A DNA stretch of 64,000 nt from an uncultured Erythrobacter sp. (GTDB lineage Bacteria > Pseudomonadota > Alphaproteobacteria > Sphingomonadales > Sphingomonadaceae). Positions 41,256-52,427 of this stretch are shown in pieces. The position numbers were made by a program, and so were the translations under genes. Numbering within the stretch: position 1 is the stretch's first letter; the number at the start of each line of letters is the position of its first letter. The DNA is taken from positions 1,526,861-1,590,860 of the forward strand of contig CANLZI010000001.1 in the NCBI GenBank assembly GCA_947495555.1, given 5' to 3'. The notes under the pieces were generated by a model. That model did not search any database, was not told the origin of the DNA, and saw nothing but the letters and a program-made list of their open reading frames with translations.

Positions 41256-42230
41256 TCAGGCCTTAGCCATGCCGTTCATCCGGCCCAGGATCGCTTCGGC
41301 TTCAGCCATGATACGGTCGATCAATTCCTGACAGGTCGGGACATCATTGATGAGGCCCGCAACCATGCCGCAGCTCCATGCGCCTGCGTCCATTTCGCCT
41401 TCCATCATGATGCGCGGATAGACGCCTGCGACCTGTTCGATCACGTCCTCGAACTTTAGATCATCGCCCTTCTCTTTTTCGATCCGTAGAAGCTCTTCAA
41501 CCGCATCATTGGTCATCACTCGTTCGGTGTTGCGCAGCGGACGCATAACCAGTCGCGTGTCCAATTCGCTTGCCGCAACGATGGCCTTCTTCACATTCTC
41601 GTGAACCGGTGCTTCCTTGGTGGCGATGAAGCGAGTGCCCATATTCATGCCCTGTGCGCCCATGGCCAGACTTGCGACGAGCGAGCGCCCATCGGCCATA
41701 CCGCCTGATGAAACGAACGGAATCTCCAACTCGTCAGCCGCGCGGGGCAGCAGGATCATATTGGGAATATCGTCTTCGCCGGGGTGGCCACCGCACTCGA
41801 ACCCGTCGACCGAAACCGCATCGCAGCCAATCGATTGCGCCTTGAGCGCATGACGCACGGCTGTGCATTTGTGGATCACCTTGATCCCGGCATCTTTTAA
41901 ATAGGGCAGAACCGCCACCGGATTATTGCCTGCGGTTTCCACAACCGACACGCCGCCATCGATAATCGTCTTGATAATGGCCGGATAGTCGGGCGCGTTT
42001 ACCGTTGGCAAGAAGGTCACATTCACGCCAATCGGTTTGTCCGTCATATCCTTGCAGCGGGCAATTTCATTGGCCAGATCAGCTGGTGTTTTCTGGGTGA
42101 GAGCGGTGATGATCCCCAATCCGCCAGCGTTTGAAACAGCCGCAGCCATCTCTGCAAAGCCGACATAATGCATCCCGCCCTGAATGATGGGGTGCTGGAT
42201 GCCGAACATTTCGGTGATGGCTGTTTTCAT
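41256..42230 (-). CDS. NAD(P)H-dependent flavin oxidoreductase / nitronate monooxygenase family
   Basis: A 324-residue TIM-barrel flavoprotein of the 2-nitropropane dioxygenase/FabK-like group: IQHPIIQGGMHYVG, AAAVSNAGGLGIITAL, GVNVTFLP, the FMN-phosphate region (DGFECGGHPGEDD, GGMADGRSL, GAQGMNMGTRF). It oxidises nitronates or reduces quinones/enoyl groups; the exact substrate cannot be read. Start ATG 42230. Confidence 0.92.
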   Translation of the reverse strand: MKTAITEMFGIQHPIIQGGMHYVGFAEMAAAVSNAGGLGIITALTQKTPADLANEIARCKDMTDKPIGVNVTFLPTVNAPDYPAIIKTIIDGGVSVVETAGNNPVAVLPYLKDAGIKVIHKCTAVRHALKAQSIGCDAVSVDGFECGGHPGEDDIPNMILLPRAADELEIPFVSSGGMADGRSLVASLAMGAQGMNMGTRFIATKEAPVHENVKKAIVAASELDTRLVMRPLRNTERVMTNDAVEELLRIEKEKGDDLKFEDVIEQVAGVYPRIMMEGEMDAGAWSCGMVAGLINDVPTCQELIDRIMAEAEAILGRMNGMAKA

Positions 42231-42355
42231 GTCTTGGGTCCTCTTTGAAACTAACTTGAGCGCAGGGATTGCGAAGAATCGCGCCGCTTGCAAGTGCGCT
42301 TTTGGTAAGGTTCGCGACAAAGCTGCCTCGCCGTAGCGTCAGTCTATGCAGAAAT

Positions 42356-43060
42356 TTACGGGTGATGCTTGCCCGTATCGCAATCGGGCTTGGCCGGGCA
42401 TTGATCGCATTCAGGCTGGCGCGGGCGGCAATGGCTTTGGCCCAGCTTCTTCAATAGCAAATGGTGTTCGTCCATATCCTGCGCGCTCCATTCTTCCGGC
42501 AGGATTTGCATCAGCGCGTCATAGACTTTTGCCGTGTCCGCTTTTGGCGGGACCACGCCCATGCGCTGCATGATCCGGCGATGATGGCCGTCAATCACCA
42601 TGGCTTTGCGATCCAGGGTCGAGGCATTCATGACCCCAGCCGAGTTCTTTCGCGCCACCCCCGGCAGCGTTTCCAGCCATGCCATCGCTTCTGCTAGGGG
42701 CAGGTTGGATAGATGACGCAAATCGACACTGCCGCGCTCTGCGATGATTGCGTTGAGACATTGCGACAGGCGCCTGGCGGCTACGCTGGGGAAGGTCTGG
42801 CGCTGCAATCTGGCCTCCAGCTCAGGAACCGGCACAGCAGCCACCGCGTCCCAGCTGCCAAATTCAGCCAGAAGCCCATCTGTGGAGGCATTGGAAGCTG
42901 CCGTCTTGGTCTGCGCACCGATAACACCATGCACCAGCACCCATTCTGGGCTGCGGCGCTTGTCCGGCGGGCGAATGATGCGTCCAAAGCGCTCAATCAG
43001 CGCCGCGTGAAGGCGGCGCAGAATATCCGTGCGAGGATCAGAGCCGAGATCGAGGTGCAT
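42356..43060 (-). CDS. Endonuclease III-like HhH-GPD DNA glycosylase
   Basis: A 234-residue protein with the HhH-GPD fold. LETLPGVARKNSAGV is the helix-hairpin-helix with the lysine in the catalytic place, and AMVIDGHHRRIMQRM carries the aspartate, though VDTH of Nth reads IDGH here. The C-terminus holds a [4Fe-4S] loop C-x6-C-x2-C-x5-C (CRPRQPECDQCPAKPDC). It is longer and divergent from Nth, so a special lesion range or a non-Nth role is possible. Start ATG 43060. Confidence 0.88.
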   Translation of the reverse strand: MHLDLGSDPRTDILRRLHAALIERFGRIIRPPDKRRSPEWVLVHGVIGAQTKTAASNASTDGLLAEFGSWDAVAAVPVPELEARLQRQTFPSVAARRLSQCLNAIIAERGSVDLRHLSNLPLAEAMAWLETLPGVARKNSAGVMNASTLDRKAMVIDGHHRRIMQRMGVVPPKADTAKVYDALMQILPEEWSAQDMDEHHLLLKKLGQSHCRPRQPECDQCPAKPDCDTGKHHP

Positions 43061-43128
43061 GGTCAATTCTTGGTCTTTTTTTGCCCATGAGACTGCCCAC
43101 CCACTAATGAAGGCCAATCAAGCGTAGC

Positions 43129-44703
43129 TCACTCCCACTCAATGGTCCCCGGCGGTTTTGACGTGTAATCATAAACCACGCGGTTGATGCCTTGCACTTC
43201 GTTGACGATGCGGGTCGCGCAGCCGGTCAAGAAACTGGCGTCGAAAGGATAGACATCGGCTGTCATGCCGTCGGTGCTGGTCACGGCGCGCAGGCCGCAC
43301 ACGCTGTCATAGGTGCGATGATCGCCCATCACGCCCACGGTTTTTACCGGCAACAGCACGGCAAATGCCTGCCAGATTGCGTCATACAAACCGGCGTTGC
43401 GGATTTCTTCGAGATAGATCGCATCAGCCTTGCGCAAAATGTCGCAGCGTTCTTTGTTCACTTCACCCGGAATGCGGATGGCGAGGCCCGGTCCGGGGAA
43501 CGGATGCCGTCCGACAAATTGTTCATTGAGGCCCAGCTCGCGGCCCAGCGCGCGCACTTCATCTTTGAACAATTCACGCAGCGGCTCGACCAGTTCCATA
43601 TTCATCCGCTCGGGCAGGCCGCCGACATTATGGTGGCTTTTGATCGTTACCGATGGCCCACCGGTGAAGCTGACACTTTCGATCACATCGGGATAGAGCG
43701 TCCCCTGCGCGAGGAAGTCTGCCCCGCCCAATTTGTTGGCCTCTTCCTCGAACACGGCGATAAATTCACCGCCGATGAATTTGCGCTTCTTTTCCGGGTC
43801 GGACACGCCGTCCAAGCCCGCCATGAAGCGCTCTTCTGCATCCACCACGACCAGCGGAATGTTGTAATGATCGCGGAACAGGCTCTCGACTTGCTCGCGC
43901 TCGTTCAGGCGCAGCAATCCGTGGTCAACAAAGACGCAGGTCAGTTGATCGCCGATGGCTTCATGGATCAATATCGCCGCGACCGAGCTGTCGACCCCGC
44001 CGGACAATCCGCAGATCACTTTCCCGTCACCCACTTGGTTGCGGATCTCCGCGACTTTGGTGTCGCGATAGGCGGCCATGGTCCAATCCCCGGCCAGCCC
44101 GCACACCTTATGCACAAAATTGGCGAGCAGTTTGGCCCCATCGGGCGTGTGCACAACCTCGGGATGGAATTGCGTGCCGTAATATTGGCGGCTCTCGTCG
44201 GCGATCACCGCAAAAGGCGCCCCATCGGATGTCGCGACAATTTCAAAGCCCGGCGCGAACTGCGTGACCTTGTCGCCATGGCTCATCCAGACCTGATGGC
44301 GCTCGCCTTCGGCCCATAATCCATCGAACAAAGCGCAAGACTTGGTCACGGTCAGATAGGCTCGGCCAAATTCGCCGCCATCTCCGGTCTCGTGCCCGGG
44401 CCGCACTTCGCCGCCCAATTGCTGGCTCATGACCTGTTGGCCATAACAAATGCCCAGGATCGGCAGGCCGCAGTCAAAGATGATCTGCGGTGCACGTGGG
44501 CTGCCATCATCGGGCACGCTGGCGGGCGATCCCGATAAAATGATGCCCTTGGGCTTCATCCGGTGGAAAGCTTCTTCGGCGGCATTGAAGGGCGCGATTT
44601 CAGAATAGACCCCGGCCTCGCGCACGCGGCGCGCGATCAGCTGGGTAACCTGGCTACCAAAGTCGACGATGAGAATGGAATCGGGGAGATGAGAAGTGTC
44701 CAT
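43129..44703 (-). CDS. guaA: GuaA, GMP synthase (glutamine-hydrolysing)
   Basis: A 524-residue enzyme that aminates XMP to GMP. The class I amidotransferase domain has GICYGQQVM with the nucleophile Cys and the later HPEVVHT; the ATP-pyrophosphatase loop is [10 protein letters not shown], then VFVDHGLLR and the dimerisation domain [13 protein letters not shown]. It ends in GTIEWE as usual. ATG at 44703 ([16 protein letters not shown]). Confidence 0.97.
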   Translation of the reverse strand: MDTSHLPDSILIVDFGSQVTQLIARRVREAGVYSEIAPFNAAEEAFHRMKPKGIILSGSPASVPDDGSPRAPQIIFDCGLPILGICYGQQVMSQQLGGEVRPGHETGDGGEFGRAYLTVTKSCALFDGLWAEGERHQVWMSHGDKVTQFAPGFEIVATSDGAPFAVIADESRQYYGTQFHPEVVHTPDGAKLLANFVHKVCGLAGDWTMAAYRDTKVAEIRNQVGDGKVICGLSGGVDSSVAAILIHEAIGDQLTCVFVDHGLLRLNEREQVESLFRDHYNIPLVVVDAEERFMAGLDGVSDPEKKRKFIGGEFIAVFEEEANKLGGADFLAQGTLYPDVIESVSFTGGPSVTIKSHHNVGGLPERMNMELVEPLRELFKDEVRALGRELGLNEQFVGRHPFPGPGLAIRIPGEVNKERCDILRKADAIYLEEIRNAGLYDAIWQAFAVLLPVKTVGVMGDHRTYDSVCGLRAVTSTDGMTADVYPFDASFLTGCATRIVNEVQGINRVVYDYTSKPPGTIEWE

Positions 44704-45032
44704 GCGTCCATGCTTTGGCGAGCACACCGCACTAAGTCCAGATGGGTTGACCAGCATTTGCGCAATTGTTTGCGCATGCGTGTAACCAATTTCGGATTGG
44801 GCGCGAATACCCTTGCAAGTTCAGCCGTTCAACGTCCCCCATAAGAACGGTTGGCTGCCCCGATTTGGGCGCAGAAGGGTTCATACGAACCAAACAGCGC
44901 CATTGATCGGGTTGGTCTGAGGCATGCTCCCTTGTCCAGACCCACTCTGAGGCGCGATCGCCTGTCCAATCCCCTCCATCCCCCTGAGGCGGTGATCGCG
45001 CCTCAGACATTTTCATCCAAGAGATGGATGAC
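44704..45032 (-). other. Intergenic region upstream of guaA
   Basis: About 330 bp without a convincing gene between guaA and the upstream acyl-CoA ligase gene, both on the minus strand. Its main content is the hairpin set at 44946-45007. The guaA promoter must lie either here or before the hairpins; no clear -35/-10 pair is picked out. Confidence 0.5.
44946..45007 (-). terminator. Large imperfect hairpin with an alternative inner hairpin
   Basis: A 17-base arm at 44946-44962 and its complement at 44991-45007 match with one mismatch (loop 28 bases). The word CTGAGGCG at 44984-44991 can instead pair with CGCCTCAG at 44999-45006, giving a second hairpin that excludes the first. On the minus strand it comes right after the stop of the acyl-CoA ligase. 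There is no U tract, so it is a structured 3' end or attenuator rather than a classic terminator. Confidence 0.5.
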
Positions 45033-46589
45033 CTAGAACGCAGCCCCTTGCGCTTCCAACTGATCGCGCAATTGCGTTTTGAGCAATTTCCCAATGTGGC
45101 TCCGCGGCATCTCGTCTATTTTGAAAAGCGCCGCCAATCTCTGCGTCTTGCCAAGACGCGCATTGACCGCCGCCATTATGGCATCAACGGCTTCTGTCTC
45201 GACGCCTTCCAACACCACAAAGCCGACCGGCGTTTCGCCCCAGTTTTTGGACGGCATGCCGATCACCGCTGCCTCTTTAACGCCCTGTTCTTTCAGCAGT
45301 TCATCTTCCAGATCGACCGGATAGATGTTGAACCCGCCCGAGATGATCATGTCCTTTGCCCGCCCGACCAATTCGACAAAGCCATCTTCATCTACCCGGC
45401 CGATATCGCCCATGCGCTGCCATGCAATGCCTGTCTCAGGATCGACCCAATAGGCCTCGCGCGTTTTGTCTGGCTGGTTCTTATACCCCGCCATCATGGT
45501 CTTGGAGAGCCCGATCAGATTGCCCGCTTTGCCAATGGCAACGGGCTTATCCTCATCGTCCAACACCTTCAGCTCGCTGCCCGGCGCAGGCCGACCAACG
45601 GTGTGCAGTTTGTCCGGAAATTCATGCGCCGCGAGCAGGCATACGACACCGCCTTCGGTCATCGAATAAATCTCGACCAGGCCGCCCGGCATGCGGTCGA
45701 GCACTTCGCGCTTCAACTCGGCCGAGAATGGCGCCGAAGTGCAATATTTTAGCGCGAGGGCAGACAGATCGTAATCGTCAAAAGCGGGATAATCCATCAG
45801 CCGCTGATATTGCACGGGAACCAACATGGTGGTGGTTATGCGATGGCTTTGCGCTAGATCCAGCCAGCGCGCGCAATCGAATTTGCCCATGATGGTCAAT
45901 GTTCCGCCAGCCAACAGACATGACAGAAACGCCACCATAGTGGTATTGGAGTAGAGCGGGGTTGAGGCGAGCGAGCGCACTTCCAGGCCGGAATTCAGAT
46001 AGCTGGCCGCAGTGGGAGGAAATTGCCGCCAACGCATTTGATGCGAATGGACGATGCCTTTGGGGATGCCGGTTGTTCCGCTGGAGTAGATGATGTTGAA
46101 CGCATCTTTGGGGTCAGGCTCAAACGCAGGTGCCTGCGTTCCGGCAGGCGCCATCCAATCATCCACCTCTTCCAATTCAATGCGGGTCAATCCCGAGGCA
46201 AAATCTGGTCCAAGTTCAGCGGATTTGGCCGCATCAATGAACAGATGCTTGGCCCCTGAATCTGCCACCATGCCCGCAAGCTGCGGAGCCGAGGCGCTGG
46301 TCGTCAGCGGGGCTGCAACCCCTCCTGCGCGCACCGCCGCCAGAAACACCAGGGCATAGGCGATGTTGGATTTGCCCAAAATGGCCACCGATTGACCGCG
46401 CTCCAAACCGGTTTCCACCAGCTTTGCAGCCAAGCGTTCGATATTGTCGTTCATCTGCGCCCATGTCAGATCACCGCCATCATCGCGCATAGCTAGTTTG
46501 CCGGGTTGGAAGCTGGCCCAGTCCGACATCACCTGACTGAAACTGCCGAATTCAGCGCCCAAGGCCGAACAAATTTGGTCATTTTCCAT
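45033..46589 (-). CDS. AMP-dependent acyl-CoA synthetase/ligase
   Basis: A 518-residue ANL-superfamily adenylating enzyme: the P-loop-like IIYSSGTTGIPKG, YSMTEGG, the hinge VGRAKDMIISGGFNIYP and the C-terminal GKLLKTQLRD with the catalytic lysine. It activates a carboxylic acid as an acyl-AMP and then acyl-CoA. The start at ATG 46589 is the only one compatible with the divergent gyrB start at 46719; the open frame upstream is antisense to gyrB. Substrate unknown. Confidence 0.92.
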   Translation of the reverse strand: MENDQICSALGAEFGSFSQVMSDWASFQPGKLAMRDDGGDLTWAQMNDNIERLAAKLVETGLERGQSVAILGKSNIAYALVFLAAVRAGGVAAPLTTSASAPQLAGMVADSGAKHLFIDAAKSAELGPDFASGLTRIELEEVDDWMAPAGTQAPAFEPDPKDAFNIIYSSGTTGIPKGIVHSHQMRWRQFPPTAASYLNSGLEVRSLASTPLYSNTTMVAFLSCLLAGGTLTIMGKFDCARWLDLAQSHRITTTMLVPVQYQRLMDYPAFDDYDLSALALKYCTSAPFSAELKREVLDRMPGGLVEIYSMTEGGVVCLLAAHEFPDKLHTVGRPAPGSELKVLDDEDKPVAIGKAGNLIGLSKTMMAGYKNQPDKTREAYWVDPETGIAWQRMGDIGRVDEDGFVELVGRAKDMIISGGFNIYPVDLEDELLKEQGVKEAAVIGMPSKNWGETPVGFVVLEGVETEAVDAIMAAVNARLGKTQRLAALFKIDEMPRSHIGKLLKTQLRDQLEAQGAAF

Positions 46590-46679
46590 GAGCCGAGGTG
46601 TAGCGATACATGGGCCAGCCGCAAGCCTGTCAAAACTGGGAAATCGCATTGGTGGAAAACCCACCGGCTTTTGCCGTGA

Positions 46680-49262
<2,583 letters not shown>

Positions 49263-49277
49263 TCGCGCCAGCCCTCT

Positions 49278-50009
49278 ATGCCGGGCGCGATAGCCCGGCC
49301 TGGATCTGCGCAAGAGCAGGCAGGACGATTGTTTCTGGCTGCGGTGCTGGTGGTGGCTTTGCCATCGTTACCGCTGGGCAATTACATCCTCTATCCCTTC
49401 ACCATTCTGACCACCTGGTTTCACGAGATGGGCCATGGGTTGACCGCAATGGTGCTGGGGCATGATTTCGAACGATTGGTGATCCTGCCAACCGGATCGG
49501 GCTATGCCGAAAGCACCATGTTCGGCAGCTCGCGCCTTGACCGGGCCATGATTGCAGCCGGCGGTCCGCTGGGGCCGAGCATCATTGGGTCCGTCCTCAT
49601 CCTAGCCAGCAGCCGACGAAAGTATTGGCGGCCCGCGCTTTATGCGCTGACCGGAGCGCTGGCGCTCTCCACTGTCATTTGGGTGCGCAGCCCGGTGGGA
49701 TTGATCGTGCTGCCTCTGATTGCCCTGTTATTGGTGGCGATAGCCCAGCGAGCAGCCGCAGGAATTGTCCGGTTCTCGCTGCAATTTATGGGCGTATTGG
49801 CAGCGATGAGCATGTTTCGCGATTGGGACTATCTGTTCTCGCAAAGCGCCAATATTGGCGGGCAAGTCATGCTGTCGGACACCGGAGCTATGGCCGAGGC
49901 ATTGCTGCTACCCTATTGGTTTTGGGCCGGTTGTATCATCTTGGCATCAGCTGGAATGATATTGGCGAGCTTGAAATTCGCATTGGCCGAACAAGCCCAG
50001 CGCTGGTAG
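49278..50009 (+). CDS. M50-family-like membrane metallopeptidase
   Basis: A 243-residue polytopic protein with an HExxH zinc site in a membrane context: TTWFHEMGHGLTAMVLG (about residues 46-62), plus six hydrophobic helices. It matches the M50B-like group of short, stand-alone site-2-protease relatives whose substrates are unknown. A second metal ligand (usually an Asp in a later helix) may be in YLFSQSANIGGQVMLSDTG. It starts 15 bp after gyrB and may be read with it. Confidence 0.85.
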   Translation: MPGAIARPGSAQEQAGRLFLAAVLVVALPSLPLGNYILYPFTILTTWFHEMGHGLTAMVLGHDFERLVILPTGSGYAESTMFGSSRLDRAMIAAGGPLGPSIIGSVLILASSRRKYWRPALYALTGALALSTVIWVRSPVGLIVLPLIALLLVAIAQRAAAGIVRFSLQFMGVLAAMSMFRDWDYLFSQSANIGGQVMLSDTGAMAEALLLPYWFWAGCIILASAGMILASLKFALAEQAQRW

Positions 50010-50062
50010 AAACGCCTCTGCAAAGCTTGTTAGAATGCAATGCTTGTTAGAAAGAGGCGCAT

Positions 50063-51127
50063 GTGACCGAACGCACGACCGCAACCGAACACACTGGATT
50101 TCTGCTGTTTTTGGCCTTGGTGACATTGGGCGTCACAATCATCGTCCTGCCGTTTGCAGCCCCTTTGTTGTGGGCGACGTTGGCGGCCATCATGTTCCAA
50201 CCCTTGCACCAATGGATCTTGGCGAAATGGCCGGGCGCGCATAACCGCGCCGCTGGTGCAACGATGCTGGTGATTACCTTTGCTGTTCTGCTCCCCGCAT
50301 TTTGGATCGGCACCAAAGTGGTGGAAGAAGCGGCCAGCGTCTTCCAAGCATTCCAAGATGGCGAGATCGATGTTGCCGCCTGGTTCGCCCAAATCTTTGC
50401 TGCATTGCCGCAACAGATCCAGCAAACATTGGCCGAATATGGCCTGGGCAATTTTAATCTGGTCCAGACCCGGTTGGAAGAATTGGCCACAGAAAGCGCC
50501 GGGCTGATCGCTCGCCAAGCGGTTGCCATTGGCGGCGGGGCCTTGAGCTTGTTTCTGGCCTTCGGCGTTGGCCTTTATGTGACCTTCTTCTTGCTGCGCG
50601 ACGGAACAAAGACCGGCAAAGCCATCGTCCAGGCGCTGCCCGTGAACAAAAAGATCGCGACCCTTTTGGCAGAACGCTTCTTGGCAATTGTCCGCGCCAC
50701 CATCAAAGGCACTGGCATCGTTGCCCTGATACAAGGCATGTTGGGTGCCATCACATTCTGGATTGTTGGCATGCCCTCCATCGCTCTGTTTGGTGTGTTG
50801 ATGGGCATATTCTCGCTGCTTCCTGCCATCGGCCCTGCAATTGTATGGTTGCCGGTTGCTATTTATCTGCTCGCGACCGGCGCCATTTGGGAAGGCGTTC
50901 TGGTTCTGATATCCGGCGTTGCCGTGATCGGCATGGTCGACAACGCACTGCGACCGATATTGGTGGGACGCGACACAGGCATTCCCGATTGGATCATTCT
51001 GGTCACGACGCTGGGCGGTATCGCGAGTTTGGGCATTGCGGGCGTCGTTGTTGGCCCCTTGCTTGCCGGACTGTTCTTGGCCGGATGGGCGATGCTGAAA
51101 GAACAGCGCGAAGTTATGGCGGAATAG
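50063..51127 (+). CDS. AI-2E/PerM-family transporter
   Basis: A 354-residue inner-membrane protein starting at GTG 50063. Hydrophobic segments cluster at both ends around a soluble middle (residues 90-150). The family's C-terminal elements are clear: VGMPSIALFGVLMGIFSLLP, PLGPAIVWLPVA-like AIGPAIVWLPVAIYLL, VDNALRPILVGRDTGIPDW and LGGIASLGIAGVVVGPL. Members move AI-2, ions or are of unknown use. Order of genes suggests no partner. Confidence 0.9.
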   Translation: MTERTTATEHTGFLLFLALVTLGVTIIVLPFAAPLLWATLAAIMFQPLHQWILAKWPGAHNRAAGATMLVITFAVLLPAFWIGTKVVEEAASVFQAFQDGEIDVAAWFAQIFAALPQQIQQTLAEYGLGNFNLVQTRLEELATESAGLIARQAVAIGGGALSLFLAFGVGLYVTFFLLRDGTKTGKAIVQALPVNKKIATLLAERFLAIVRATIKGTGIVALIQGMLGAITFWIVGMPSIALFGVLMGIFSLLPAIGPAIVWLPVAIYLLATGAIWEGVLVLISGVAVIGMVDNALRPILVGRDTGIPDWIILVTTLGGIASLGIAGVVVGPLLAGLFLAGWAMLKEQREVMAE

Positions 51128-51151
51128 AGCGCCCAAATTCGGAGCCATGCT

Positions 51152-52345
51152 TTGACATATGATGCAATCATCCTGGGCGGCGGCGCTGCCGGCCTGTTCT
51201 GCGCGGCAATGGCCGGGCAACAGGGCAAGCGCGTGCTGGTGCTGGAACGCGCTGACAAAGTCGGCAAAAAGATCCTGATTTCGGGCGGCGGGCGGTGCAA
51301 TTTCACCAATATTAATGCCGGACCCGCCAACTATCTCAGCTCCAATCCGCACTTCGCCAAATCGGCCCTGGCGCGATATTCTCCGCAGGATTTTGTCGAG
51401 ATGGTCGATAGCCACGGCATCGATTGGCATGAAAAGACTCTGGGGCAATTGTTTTGCGATGGACGCTCGACCCAGATCGTCGACATGCTGGTGGACGAAT
51501 GCGCCAAGGCTGAACAGCATGGCGGCCAAGTGACCATTTTGACCGAGCAATTGGTGAGTGAAGTAGCGCACGAAGGCGGCGCATTTCTGGTGACGGCCAG
51601 CGGCACATTACACGGCGGCCACACACTGGTCATCGCAACCGGTGGCCCCTCCATCCCCAAGATGGGGGCAAGCGATTTCGCCTATGATCTCGCGCGTCAA
51701 TTCGGTCTCAAAGTGGTTCACCCACGCCCCGCGTTGGTCCCGCTGACATTGGGCGGAGAGGACGTGCTGTTTCGTGATCTGTCCGGCGTATCCGCGCCGG
51801 TGGAAGCCACGGCTAACAAAACCACCTTCAGCGAAGCGGCACTGTTCACCCATCGCGGACTGTCCGGTCCTGTGATCCTTCAAATCTCGTCCTATTGGCG
51901 GCCCGGAGACGCATTGGCGATCAACTTCCTGCCCGATCTAACCGGCGATTGGTTGATCGAGATCAAAAAGGCCAATCCGCGCGTCAATTTCAAAACCGTG
52001 CTGCGCGAACACTTGTCCGAACGCTTGGCGACCGTCTTGGCTGAACGGCTGAACCTGTCGGGCGACCTGGGCAATTTGCCGGACAAGGCGTTGCGCCGCG
52101 CACAGGACAATTTGCGCAGCTGGCAATTCCACCCCAATGGCAGCGAAGGCTTTGCCAAGGCAGAAGTGACCGCAGGCGGGATCAGCACCGCGGAACTTTC
52201 CAGCCAAACAATGGAAGCCAAGAAACTGCCCCGCCTCTATGCCATCGGAGAGGCAGTGGATGTTACTGGCTGGCTCGGCGGATACAATTTCCAATGGGCC
52301 TGGGCGAGCGCCTATGCAGCAGCGCAAGCCATCGCCGAGAATTAA
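51152..52345 (+). CDS. BaiN/HI0933-type flavoprotein (NAD(P)/FAD-dependent oxidoreductase)
   Basis: A 397-residue flavoprotein starting at TTG 51152 with GGAG upstream. FAD loop AIILGGGAAGLFCAAMAG, then the hallmark KKILISGGGRCNFTN, ATGGPSIPKMGASDFAYDLA, and the C-terminal TAGGISTAEL and AIGEAVDVTGWLGGYNFQWAW. The family includes the bile-acid enzyme BaiN and many oxidoreductases of unknown substrate. A non-ATG start is supported by the start of the Rossmann strand at once. Confidence 0.93.
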   Translation: MTYDAIILGGGAAGLFCAAMAGQQGKRVLVLERADKVGKKILISGGGRCNFTNINAGPANYLSSNPHFAKSALARYSPQDFVEMVDSHGIDWHEKTLGQLFCDGRSTQIVDMLVDECAKAEQHGGQVTILTEQLVSEVAHEGGAFLVTASGTLHGGHTLVIATGGPSIPKMGASDFAYDLARQFGLKVVHPRPALVPLTLGGEDVLFRDLSGVSAPVEATANKTTFSEAALFTHRGLSGPVILQISSYWRPGDALAINFLPDLTGDWLIEIKKANPRVNFKTVLREHLSERLATVLAERLNLSGDLGNLPDKALRRAQDNLRSWQFHPNGSEGFAKAEVTAGGISTAELSSQTMEAKKLPRLYAIGEAVDVTGWLGGYNFQWAWASAYAAAQAIAEN

Positions 52346-52427
52346 TGCCGCAACCCAATGTGGTGCAATGCGCGGCCGTTCGCTCTTGTGACTTGAGTTT
52401 GTAAAAATCCCCGCGCATGAAGCAGGC

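Noticed and set aside
44732..45094. Minus-strand frame of 120 codons upstream of guaA
   Set aside because: Its sequence consists of the hairpin region and part of the acyl-CoA ligase in another frame; no protein features.
50030..51571. Long minus-strand open frame of 513 codons
   Set aside because: It lies opposite the PerM-type and BaiN-type genes, is rich in Gln/His/Asn as antisense of coding DNA, and shows no domain.
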